Translations under genes and position numbers: made by a program
Shown here: positions 1-5,046 of the stretch, piece by piece
Layout of the letters: every line of letters begins with the position of its first letter
Numbering within the stretch: the first letter of the stretch is position 1
The notes under the pieces: model-generated
What the model was told of the DNA's origin: nothing
Seen by the model: the letters and a program-made list of their open reading frames with translations, nothing else
Databases searched by the model: none
DNA from: an uncultured Collinsella sp.
GTDB lineage: Bacteria; Actinomycetota; Coriobacteriia; Coriobacteriales; Coriobacteriaceae
Assembly: GCA_900556285.1 (NCBI GenBank)
Contig: USOF01000100.1
Coordinates: 1-5,651, forward strand
DNA length: 5,651 nucleotides
Reading direction: 5' to 3'

Positions 1-835
1 CGTTGGCGGGGTCGATACCGAAGGCCTCGACCTTCTCGAGTGCGGTGGAAACGGCGACGAAGTGCTTGGCAACGGCGCCGGCGTTCTGCTCATCGGAACC
101 GTCGATGGCGCCCTGAGCCTTGAGCTGCTCGAGCATCCAGGTCTTGACCTCGCGGGCGTTGGTGAGGGTCTCGAGCGTGGTGAAGGTCTTGGAGACGATG
201 ATCACGAGCGTGGTCTCGGGATCCAGGCCCTTGAGCTTCTCTGCCTGATCGTTGGGGTCGATGTTGGAGATATAGCGGCAATCGATACCGGCGTCGGCAT
301 AGGGACGCAGGGCCTCGTAAGCCATGACCGGGCCCAGATCGGAGCCGCCGATGCCGATGGACACCAGGTGCTCGATCTTCTTGCCGGTAACGCCCTTCCA
401 CTCACCGGAGCGCACGCGCTCGGCGAAGGCATACATGCGATCGAGGACCTCGTGCACGTCGGCGACGACATCCTGGCCGTCGACGATGAGCTGGCCCTTC
501 TCGCTTGCCGGACGGCGCAGCGCGGTGTGCAGGACGGCGCGGTCCTCGGTGGTGTTGATGTGCTCGCCGGAGAACATGGCGTCGCGGCGCTCCTCGAGCT
601 TCACCTCGCGGGCAAGATCGCACAGCAGCTTGACGGTCTCATCGGTCACCAGGTTCTTGGACAGATCGAAGTGCAGGTCACCGGCGTCAAAGCTCAGCTT
701 GTTCACGCGCTCGGCATCGGCGGCGAACCAGGCCTTGAGGTCGATACCTTCAGCCTCGAGCTTCTCCTGATGAGCCTCGAGTGCCTTCCAAGCGGCAGTC
801 GACGTAGCATCGATAGGTGCGGCAACAGTTGCCAT
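1..835 (-). CDS. pgi: Glucose-6-phosphate isomerase, N-terminal 278 residues (cut by window edge)
   Basis: Interconverts glucose 6-phosphate and fructose 6-phosphate in the cytoplasm (glycolysis/gluconeogenesis). The reading frame is open from the ATG at 835 to the window edge, giving 278 residues, about half of the roughly 550-residue bacterial enzyme. Seen in the translation: [18 protein letters not shown] near residues 90-107, a hallmark of the long PGI family; the sugar-phosphate-binding loop [10 protein letters not shown] at 160-169; and the SIS-domain phosphate-binding segment [10 protein letters not shown] at 214-223. The second signature (VGGRYS) and the C-terminal catalytic lysine region lie beyond the edge. 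The start is supported by GAGGAGG (minus strand, complement of about 841-847) five bases upstream. Codon use is strongly CTC/GAG/GCC biased, as expected of a highly expressed gene. No frameshift is seen. Identity is very secure. Confidence 0.96.
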   Translation of the reverse strand, partial: MATVAAPIDATSTAAWKALEAHQEKLEAEGIDLKAWFAADAERVNKLSFDAGDLHFDLSKNLVTDETVKLLCDLAREVKLEERRDAMFSGEHINTTEDRAVLHTALRRPASEKGQLIVDGQDVVADVHEVLDRMYAFAERVRSGEWKGVTGKKIEHLVSIGIGGSDLGPVMAYEALRPYADAGIDCRYISNIDPNDQAEKLKGLDPETTLVIIVSKTFTTLETLTNAREVKTWMLEQLKAQGAIDGSDEQNAGAVAKHFVAVSTALEKVEAFGIDPAN

Positions 836-853
836 AGAGTCCTCCTCAGCATA

Positions 854-877
854 CGGGCGCACGCCTCCATGCGCCCG
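854..877 (-). promoter_or_regulatory. GC-rich hairpin in the pgi leader
   Basis: A perfect 8-bp inverted repeat, CGGGCGCA (854-861) and TGCGCCCG (870-877), has an 8-base loop. On the pgi strand the loop reads TGGAGGCG and so contains an SD-like GGAGG. The hairpin lies about 6 bases upstream of the true ribosome-binding site. It could stabilise the leader or affect translation. No U-tract follows, so it is not an obvious terminator. The structure is seen; the role is inferred. Confidence 0.4.
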
Positions 878-894
878 GACATTCAGATGCCACT

Positions 895-923
895 ATTCTA
901 GCGCAGGTCAAGACTACAATCAG
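895..923 (-). promoter_or_regulatory. Candidate pgi promoter
   Basis: On the minus strand a TAGAAT hexamer (complement of 895-900) is a reasonable -10 box. At a 17-base spacing upstream lies CTGATT (complement of 918-923), a poor -35. A TTGACC (complement of 906-911) lies too close to pair with TAGAAT. Position is sensible, giving a leader of about 50 bases, but the -35 is weak. Confidence 0.25.
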
Positions 924-960
924 CGAGCGTTGCCAATCGGCCCCCAAACGGCAACCGATC

Positions 961-1025
961 AAAAAGGGACAGGCTTATTTTGGCAGGTCAAACGCTTTAC
1001 CAACCAAAAATAACCCGTCCTTTTA
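961..1025 (-). terminator. Palindromic GGGACAGG repeat, likely terminator of the 1035-1610 gene
   Basis: An imperfect inverted repeat has a left arm at 961-983 (AAAAAGGGACAGG, then CTTATTTTGG) and a right arm at 1004-1025 (CCAAAAATAACCC, then GTCCTTTTA), separated by about 20 bases. Read on the minus strand, it starts 10 bases after the stop codon of the 1035-1610 gene and ends in CCCTTTTT, which fits a factor-independent terminator. The core AAAAAGGGACAGG recurs exactly at 1695-1707, so this is also a repeat element. The second arm has a one-base bulge and several mismatches. Confidence 0.55.
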
Positions 1026-1034
1026 TGGCAAATA

Positions 1035-1610
1035 TTAGGCCGCGGCGCAGACGCTACCGAGTAACTCACGCAGAGGAGACCCGATGCCCTCCAGCAGTTC
1101 GGGCGCGATAATGGCAAAAACGGGAACCTCGCCGGTGCCCACGACAGCAGGCACCTTGCCCTCCGAGACAATGCATCCATAAGGCACAAAGCCGTCTTCG
1201 CCGGCATCGAGCGCCGCCATGCGACGCGCGAGCTCGCGCGCAAAGCCCGCCGTATCGGCATCGCCGATCGCCAGGACAAAGTCCACGCCTTCGTCGGTCG
1301 CCAGGGCCACGGCTTCGTCGATCAGTTCGTCTCCCCCATCGCCCCCGACCAAGCCGCAGCGAAAAAGCACGCGTTCGAGCAGAGCTCGATCAAGCGAGCC
1401 GAGCGCCGCCGAGACGAGCTCATCGTGCGTATGTTTGTCACCGCCCAACACGACCAGCGCCTTGGTGCCACCGTAGTGAGCGACCAATCGTCCGCACCAG
1501 CGAGCCACGTCTCCATCCGCAACAAGGCGCGTCGGCATACCAAACCCATAGTTGACCATCTTTCCCACAGCCCTTCCGTGCGTATAGGCGGTATCAATCG
1601 TTAGGCTCAT
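1035..1610 (-). CDS. Reduced iron-containing alcohol dehydrogenase-like protein (N-terminal domain only)
   Basis: A 191-residue protein whose first part resembles the N-terminal, nucleotide-binding half of iron-containing alcohol dehydrogenases (BDH/YqhD type). Matching pieces are NYGFGMPTRLV (family: F-x-NPT-x-I-hFG) at 20-30, KALVVLGGDKHTHDELV at about 50-66 (family: KVLLVYGGGS), and GVDFVLAIGDADTAGFAREL at about 108-127 (family: VDFILAVGGGSVIDSAKAIA). The GGGS nucleotide loop is replaced by GDAD, and the metal-binding C-terminal domain is absent; full-length relatives are about 380 residues. Loss of dehydrogenase activity is therefore likely. The frame is intact, so it may be a retained small protein rather than fresh decay. 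The ATG at 1610 has no clear ribosome-binding site. The internal ATG at 1559, where homologues usually begin, has GGAAGGG about 11 bases upstream and may be the real start. Family assignment is by eye and moderate. Confidence 0.6.
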   Translation of the reverse strand: MSLTIDTAYTHGRAVGKMVNYGFGMPTRLVADGDVARWCGRLVAHYGGTKALVVLGGDKHTHDELVSAALGSLDRALLERVLFRCGLVGGDGGDELIDEAVALATDEGVDFVLAIGDADTAGFARELARRMAALDAGEDGFVPYGCIVSEGKVPAVVGTGEVPVFAIIAPELLEGIGSPLRELLGSVCAAA

Positions 1611-1682
1611 GCTACGAAGCGAGCTTTTCCGAGCTGTTTCGCGCTCTTTAGGGCTGCGTTAAAAACCCGATGCAGCTGTACG

Positions 1683-1711
1683 ACTATACCTGCCAAAAAG
1701 GGACAGGTTTT
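1683..1711 (-). promoter_or_regulatory. Candidate promoter for the 1035-1610 gene
   Basis: On the minus strand TATAGT (complement of 1683-1688) is a plausible -10. The hexamer 17 bases upstream is AAAACC (complement of 1706-1711), which is not a good -35. If used, this promoter would overlap the repeat core and face the SOS promoter on the other strand. Confidence 0.25.
1688..1708. repeat. Second GGGACAGG repeat copy, with small hairpin
   Basis: AAAAAGGGACAGG at 1695-1707 is an exact 13-base copy of 961-973, in the same orientation. The adjoining ACCTGCCA (1688-1695) matches the reverse complement of TGGCAGGT (981-988), so the copies share two blocks in rearranged order. ACCTG (1688-1692) and CAGGT (1704-1708) form a 5-bp stem. 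This copy lacks the long second arm of the 961-1025 element. It lies between divergent genes and abuts the -35 box of the SOS promoter. Confidence 0.5.
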
Positions 1712-1738
1712 GACGATGTCCGGATGAGCGGGTATTAT
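1710..1738 (+). promoter_or_regulatory. Sigma-70-type promoter of the translesion polymerase operon
   Basis: TTGACG (1710-1715) and TATTAT (1733-1738) are separated by exactly 17 bases, a near-consensus housekeeping promoter. The predicted start of transcription, about 1745, falls inside the first LexA-type box and just upstream of the second. This is the expected layout for a LexA-repressed promoter. Confidence 0.7.
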
Positions 1739-1752
1739 CGAACATGTATTCG
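1739..1752. promoter_or_regulatory. LexA (SOS) box 1
   Basis: CGAACATGTATTCG matches the Gram-positive/actinobacterial LexA operator (CGAAC-N4-GTTCG) at 9 of 10 fixed positions; the one difference is ATTCG for GTTCG. It directly follows the -10 box and covers the predicted transcription start. Strong by sequence and by context, since a Y-family polymerase follows. Confidence 0.75.
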
Positions 1753-1755
1753 ATA

Positions 1756-1769
1756 AGAACATGTGTTTG
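1756..1769. promoter_or_regulatory. LexA (SOS) box 2
   Basis: AGAACATGTGTTTG matches CGAAC-N4-GTTCG at 8 of 10 positions and shares GAACATGT with box 1. The box centres are 17 bases apart. It overlaps the upstream GTG (1763) and ends 14 bases before the ATG at 1784, so it lies in the untranslated leader. Confidence 0.65.
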
Positions 1770-1772
1770 ATG

Positions 1773-1778
1773 AAAGGG
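1773..1778 (+). promoter_or_regulatory. Ribosome-binding site that fixes the polymerase start at 1784
   Basis: AAAGGG lies 5 bases before the ATG at 1784. The in-frame GTG at 1763 would place this site inside the coding region and the SOS box over the start codon. The ATG is therefore preferred. Confidence 0.65.
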
Positions 1779-1783
1779 CACGG

Positions 1784-3289
1784 ATGGCGCACGAGCAGCA
1801 CACCTATATCTGCATCGACCTCAAGACGTTTTATGCCAGCGTCGAGTGCGTCGATCGTGGGCTCGATCCGCTCACCACCAACCTGGTCGTTGCCGACGAA
1901 TCGCGCGGGCGCACGACCATCTGCCTCGCCATCACACAGGCTATGAAGGACTTAGGGATTCACAACCGCTGCCGCCTATTTGAGATTCCCGATGGCATCG
2001 ACTACATCACGGCCGTACCGCGCATGCAGCATTACATGGAGGTGTCGGCGAAAATCTACGGTATCTATCTGGAATACGTCAGCCCCCAGGACGTGCACGT
2101 CTACTCCATCGATGAGTGCTTTATCGACGTGACGCCCTATCTGGACCTCTATCACACAGATGCGGAAGGGTTCGCCTGCACGCTGCGCGACGAGGTCCTC
2201 GCGCGCACCGGCATCACGGCGACGGTCGGCATCGGCCCCAACCTATTCCAGGCCAAGGTGGCGCTCGATATCACCGCCAAGCACGTGCCCAGTCGCATCG
2301 GCAAACTCGACGACGAGACCTTTCGCAAGGAGATCTGGCCCCATCGCCCCATCACCGACATCTGGGGCATCGGCCCCGGCGTGGCAGCCCGACTCGAAAA
2401 GTATGGCGTCTACGACCTGATGGGCGTCGCCGCACTCGACGAGAACCTGCTCTACGACGAACTCGGCGTCAATGCCGAATATCTTATCGACCACGCCTTC
2501 GGGCGCGAGCCGACAACCATCGCCGATATCCAAGCCTATCGCCCGCAGGCAACTTCGACCACCACAGGACAGGTGCTCTCGAAGGGTTATGCCTACGAAC
2601 AGGCCTATACCGTCTTGCGTGAGATGGTCGACAACGCCGTTTTAGATTTGGTCGATAAGCACGTGGTCTGCGACAGTATCTCGCTCTTTGTGGGCTACGC
2701 GAGCGAACGCGCCGACATACGCCGCCTCGACGCCAGCGGTACAGCGCAGTATGTGGACGGATGCGGGCACCTGCGCTCGAGCACATCGAGTATCGAACCC
2801 ACCGCAACCGCCGGCCCCGAGCTCGCGCCCCGTGCGCCCAAGCCCGTCCAGCGCGATGACGAACGGCGTCGCCTGGTGCGCGAAGCGCAGGCAATCGATG
2901 GCATCTTTGTGGGAGAGCATGGCGGCAAACCGCGCGGTGGCTATGCCGCACTCTTTGCGCACTCTAACGCCTCGCGAAAGCTGCCCGAGCGTACCAATTC
3001 GTTTAAGAAGATCGTGGGCTATTTCGATGAGCTCTGGGCGCAGACTGTCGATCCCAAACGACCGGTCAAGCGCATCAACCTGGGATTTGGCAACCTCATG
3101 CCCGAGGAATTTGCCACCATCGATCTGTTCAGCGATATCGAGGCCGATGAGCGCGAGCGCGACCTAGCGCGCGCCGTCCTGGCCGTGAAAGGCAAGTACG
3201 GCAAGAACGCGCTCGTCAAGGGATTAAGCTTTACCGCCGGCGCCACCGCGCGCGAACGCAACGATCAGGTAGGAGGACATCGTGCCTAA
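1784..3289 (+). CDS. Y-family translesion DNA polymerase, UvrX/YqjW (UmuC-like) type
   Basis: Error-prone polymerase that copies past DNA lesions; 501 residues from the ATG at 1784. Palm/finger motifs: IDLKTFYASVE at 11-21, with catalytic D12 and steric-gate Y17 (tyrosine, as in UmuC; K14 where DinB has Asp), and SIDE at 108-111 with catalytic D110 and E111. GITATVGIGPN follows at 143-153, then the helix-hairpin-helix thumb ITDIWGIGPGVAARLEKYGV at about 190-209. The little finger begins near 255 and is interrupted at about 310-395 by a Pro/Ala/Arg-rich insert before the KLPERTNS segment (399-406). TIDLF at 445-449 resembles a beta-clamp-binding motif. The tail, with GKNALVKG and RERNDQVGGHRA, is like clostridial relatives. 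Those are usually about 400-440 residues, so the insert explains the extra length. A promoter with two LexA boxes indicates SOS induction. The gene overlaps the next by 8 bases. Polymerase class is certain; the exact subfamily is less so. Confidence 0.93.
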   Translation: MAHEQHTYICIDLKTFYASVECVDRGLDPLTTNLVVADESRGRTTICLAITQAMKDLGIHNRCRLFEIPDGIDYITAVPRMQHYMEVSAKIYGIYLEYVSPQDVHVYSIDECFIDVTPYLDLYHTDAEGFACTLRDEVLARTGITATVGIGPNLFQAKVALDITAKHVPSRIGKLDDETFRKEIWPHRPITDIWGIGPGVAARLEKYGVYDLMGVAALDENLLYDELGVNAEYLIDHAFGREPTTIADIQAYRPQATSTTTGQVLSKGYAYEQAYTVLREMVDNAVLDLVDKHVVCDSISLFVGYASERADIRRLDASGTAQYVDGCGHLRSSTSSIEPTATAGPELAPRAPKPVQRDDERRRLVREAQAIDGIFVGEHGGKPRGGYAALFAHSNASRKLPERTNSFKKIVGYFDELWAQTVDPKRPVKRINLGFGNLMPEEFATIDLFSDIEADERERDLARAVLAVKGKYGKNALVKGLSFTAGATARERNDQVGGHRA

Positions 3290-3707
3290 GTCCCAACAAC
3301 AGCCGATGCGGCCACCGACGCCTTTTGAACGTCTAGCGGACCCCGAGGGAAGACGTCGATCCGCCGACCCCAAGCTCACCGCCAACGGCGCCGTCCGTGC
3401 CGGCCGTGCCGCGCAGTTTATGCCCTTTGCCGCCCTCACGGGATACTACGAGCTCGTGCGCAAACAAGAGATCACTGTTGAGCCCAAATGCGAACTCACG
3501 GAAGAAAAAGCCCTCGAGCTTTCGAAACAGCTCGAGGGCCTCAAACGCGGCGACCTGGTGCGCCTCACCTATTACGATACGTACGGCTATCGTAGCCGCA
3601 CGGGCATTCTCGACGAAGTGCTTCCCGCGTTCAAGCTGCTCAAGCTCCGAGACATCGCCATCGACTTCGACGACATCCAAGACATCGAACTGCGCGGACG
3701 AGCCTAG
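3282..3707 (+). CDS. YolD-like protein, candidate accessory factor of the translesion polymerase
   Basis: A 141-residue soluble protein. The GTG start at 3282 is backed by AGGAGG (3271-3276) with 5-base spacing, and the gene overlaps the polymerase stop by 8 bases, so translation is probably coupled. A charged N-terminal tail (1-40) precedes the YolD-family signature GRAAQFMPFAALTGYYELV at 41-59. A helical stretch rich in Glu/Leu/Lys follows (72-90), then a beta-rich part (DLVRLTYYDTYGYRSRTGIL at 91-110, ending in IAIDFDDIQDIEL). YolD-like proteins are found beside UvrX/YqjW polymerases in Firmicutes and have been proposed as functional counterparts of UmuD. They usually precede the polymerase; here the order is reversed. 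No LexA-type autocleavage (Ser-Lys peptidase) domain is visible. Shares the SOS promoter at 1710. Confidence 0.75.
   Translation: MPKSQQQPMRPPTPFERLADPEGRRRSADPKLTANGAVRAGRAAQFMPFAALTGYYELVRKQEITVEPKCELTEEKALELSKQLEGLKRGDLVRLTYYDTYGYRSRTGILDEVLPAFKLLKLRDIAIDFDDIQDIELRGRA
3510..3539. repeat. Perfect 11-bp inverted repeat inside the YolD-like gene
   Basis: GCCCTCGAGCT (3510-3520) and AGCTCGAGGGC (3529-3539) are exact inverted copies around an 8-base loop, TTCGAAAC. They encode the Ala-Leu-Glu-Leu and Gln-Leu-Glu-Gly parts of a helix. Repeated CTC-GAG codons may explain it by chance, but as RNA it would form a strong hairpin in mid-gene. Confidence 0.5.
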
Positions 3708-3728
3708 CCTAGGAAGCGCATCCAGAGC

Positions 3729-3743
3729 GACGCTTACAGCGTC
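3729..3743. terminator. Weak bidirectional stem between convergent genes
   Basis: GACGCT (3729-3734) and AGCGTC (3738-3743) form a perfect 6-bp stem with a 3-base loop. It overlaps the stop codon of the minus-strand HMA gene and lies 22 bases past the YolD-like stop. No T-tract follows on either strand. It is the only stem candidate seen near this 26-base convergent junction. Confidence 0.2.
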
Positions 3744-4117
3744 ATGACGTAGTAGCCCGCGTCTTTCACGGCCGTCTCGAGGACATCACGATCAACCGGC
3801 TGCTTAGAGCGCACGCGTGCCGTGTGGTCCGCATACGTCACCGTTGCCCACACGCCATCCAGTGCATTGAGGGCATTGGCTACGTTCTGAGCGCAGCCGT
3901 CACAGCTCATGCCGCCGATGAGCAGCTCATCGCTATAGGGATAGTGTGACGCATCGGTATCCACCACAACAACCTTTTTGGCCTTCTTGCCGCTCGCACC
4001 ATCGCTGCAACAACTCTTCCCGTGTGTCGAAGCGGCAATGCGACGCAGTCCAAAAAACATGCCGACGGCAATGACGGCCAGCACGATGAGATTCGCAGGG
4101 TTGAGCAAGTCGCTCAT
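3734..4117 (-). CDS. Membrane-anchored heavy-metal-associated (HMA) domain protein, likely copper chaperone
   Basis: A 127-residue protein. One hydrophobic segment near the N-terminus (about 9-24, LIVLAVIAVGMFFGL) is followed by two Arg, so the rest is predicted to be cytoplasmic. A linker holds a Cys pair (C36, C37 in GKSCCSDG) and a Lys-rich patch. The HMA domain fills about 63-127, with the metal-binding loop GMSCDGC (69-75; C72 and C75) and a terminal GYYVM like the usual AGY of CopZ/ATPase domains. HMA domains bind Cu(I) or similar soft metals and pass them to P-type ATPases; no ATPase lies in this window. The start is the ATG at 4117 with AAAGGGG five bases upstream. A G/C-tract dyad in its promoter region suggests copper-responsive control. 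Domain identity is secure; the metal is inferred. Confidence 0.85.
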   Translation of the reverse strand: MSDLLNPANLIVLAVIAVGMFFGLRRIAASTHGKSCCSDGASGKKAKKVVVVDTDASHYPYSDELLIGGMSCDGCAQNVANALNALDGVWATVTYADHTARVRSKQPVDRDVLETAVKDAGYYVMTL

Positions 4118-4122
4118 GCGTT

Positions 4123-4129
4123 CCCCTTT
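4123..4129 (-). promoter_or_regulatory. Ribosome-binding site that fixes the HMA start at 4117
   Basis: On the minus strand AAAGGGG lies 5 bases before the ATG at 4117. An in-frame TTG at 4132 would swallow this site and add five residues (Met-Lys-Gly-Glu-Arg), so it is disfavoured. Confidence 0.6.
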
Positions 4130-4146
4130 CAAGTAGCCCTAATTTC

Positions 4147-4177
4147 TAGATACCCCCATGGGGTGTCCCCATCTTAA
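4147..4177 (-). promoter_or_regulatory. Candidate HMA-gene promoter with 19-base spacer
   Basis: On the minus strand TTAAGA (complement of 4172-4177) and TATCTA (complement of 4147-4152) are separated by 19 bases filled by the G/C-tract dyad. A long spacer over a dyad recalls MerR/CueR promoters, while the dyad sequence itself is more CsoR-like. Both hexamers are only fair matches. Confidence 0.35.
4150..4172. promoter_or_regulatory. CsoR-like copper operator, overlapping G/C-tract dyads
   Basis: ATACCCC (4150-4156) and GGGGTGT (4160-4166) form an inverted repeat (6 of 7 paired) around CAT. A second, perfect dyad overlaps it: ATGGGG (4158-4163) and CCCCAT (4167-4172) around TGT. A-T-A flanked C-tracts facing G-tracts are typical of CsoR/RcnR-family operators, which control copper genes. 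The location, 33-55 bases upstream of a putative copper chaperone, agrees. No regulator gene is in the window. Confidence 0.5.
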
Positions 4178-4228
4178 CCCAAAATCATGTCTGTTCGGTC
4201 AATTAGTTTCCCTCTTCAAACTTTTTTG

Positions 4229-4256
4229 TTGACCATGGCTTACTTTCGTGTATAAG
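4229..4256 (+). promoter_or_regulatory. Promoter of the DUF3793-flavodoxin unit
   Basis: TTGACC (4229-4234) and TATAAG (4251-4256) are 16 bases apart and lie 40 bases upstream of the DUF3793 start codon. Both hexamers are one base from consensus. The preceding T-rich run (4222-4227) may act as an upstream element. Confidence 0.6.
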
Positions 4257-4271
4257 TTTTCCTAGGCTAAC
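4256..4271. promoter_or_regulatory. Weak dyad at the DUF3793 transcription start
   Basis: GTTTTCCTAGGCTAAC is an imperfect palindrome centred on CCTAGG (6 of 8 positions paired), immediately after the -10 box. AGGCTAAC equals one half of the DtxR/IdeR iron-box consensus, but the other half does not match. A repressor site is possible from its location only. Confidence 0.2.
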
Positions 4272-4295
4272 AACTGAGGACCCGTAAGGAGCATC

Positions 4296-5000
4296 GTGAC
4301 TCGAACCATTGACATCCCAACATACCAAACGGCTGTCGTGCGCAACTGCTCCCCTACGCTCGCAGGTATCAAGCCGGCTTCGCTCTTTACCTATCCCGGC
4401 GTTTACGCCAACCAAAACGGAAAACGCGGCGCCGCCCATATCGAAGAGCGACGCTCTCGCCTGCTCGCCGTCATAACCCAATGCAACCGCGAGCTCCAGC
4501 CACTCGGGATCCATATGAGCGTTTTGGTCTGGCGCCCCTGCGGAGCGCTCATCTATGTGTACCGCCCTGCGGACCTCATGCGATACCTCTCCGACCCCCG
4601 TGCCACGACGGCGCTAGCCGCCGAAGGTTACGATGTCCACAACCTGCCCGCATCCCTGGTGCATCTCGCCGCGCGCATCACGCTGGCAAGTAGCAATGCC
4701 GCAGAAAGCGCCTATGACGGCAGCGTCTGCGCACTCGCGCGAAATAGACACTGCGATACGGGGTGCATATGCGAGTTCCCCCACGAAATTGGCTATTTTT
4801 TGGGCTATCCCTACGAAGATGTCCATCAGTTTATCGTCCAGCACGGCGAAAACTATAAGGTCTTTGGCGCATGGAAGGTATACACAAACGTTGAGCAGGC
4901 GCTCACGACCTTCGATTCCTATCGCGCATGCACGCAATACCTTACCTACATCTATCAACAGGGCTGCACCCTGGGACAACTTGTCCAGGCAACCCGATAG
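4296..5000 (+). CDS. DUF3793 family protein of unknown function
   Basis: A 234-residue soluble protein with no signal peptide or membrane segment. The GTG start at 4296 has AAGGAG (4286-4291) with 4-base spacing. Family features as I recall them from clostridial members: an N-terminal NCSPTLAGIKPASLF (17-31), a middle strand with ALIYVYRP (84-91), then FPHEIGYFLGYPYEDV (161-176), followed by NYKVFGAWKVY (186-196) and a C-terminal helix with YRACTQYL. Ten Cys residues are present, including a cluster CDTGCIC (153-159) just before FPHEIG, which could bind metal; this is inference. The family is common next to flavodoxin genes in gut Clostridia, and a flavodoxin follows here 46 bases downstream, suggesting a shared redox or iron-related role. 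No biochemical function is established to my knowledge. Confidence 0.85.
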   Translation: MTRTIDIPTYQTAVVRNCSPTLAGIKPASLFTYPGVYANQNGKRGAAHIEERRSRLLAVITQCNRELQPLGIHMSVLVWRPCGALIYVYRPADLMRYLSDPRATTALAAEGYDVHNLPASLVHLAARITLASSNAAESAYDGSVCALARNRHCDTGCICEFPHEIGYFLGYPYEDVHQFIVQHGENYKVFGAWKVYTNVEQALTTFDSYRACTQYLTYIYQQGCTLGQLVQATR

Positions 5001-5046
5001 AGCATACAAAACGCGGCCGCACGCCGCACAACCGAAAGGAAAACAT

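Noticed and set aside
62..901. Long plus-strand open frame (279 codons) opposite pgi
   Set aside because: It lies almost wholly antisense to the clearly recognisable pgi frame. Its Leu/Gly/Asp/His-rich translation is the usual mirror of a GC-rich gene, and it has no family-like motif.
1763..1783. GTG start for the polymerase at 1763
   Set aside because: It would overlap LexA box 2 and has no ribosome-binding site, whereas ATG 1784 has AAAGGG five bases before it.
1607..1801. Minus-strand 64-codon open frame across the divergent promoter region
   Set aside because: It covers the SOS promoter and operators, has no family features and no good ribosome-binding site.
2484..2962. Minus-strand open frames inside the polymerase gene
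   Set aside because: Arg-rich translations in shadow frames of a well-supported gene.
4118..4132. TTG start for the HMA protein at 4132
   Set aside because: The five added codons are the ribosome-binding site of the ATG at 4117.
4256..4275. Iron-regulator (DtxR/IdeR) box before DUF3793
   Set aside because: Only one half (AGGCTAAC) fits the consensus; the other half fails at most positions. Kept only as a weak dyad, not as an iron box.
4633..5046. Upstream extension of the flavodoxin frame
   Set aside because: The frame is open from 4633, but this part lies inside the DUF3793 gene in another frame. Flavodoxin homology and a ribosome-binding site both begin at 5047.
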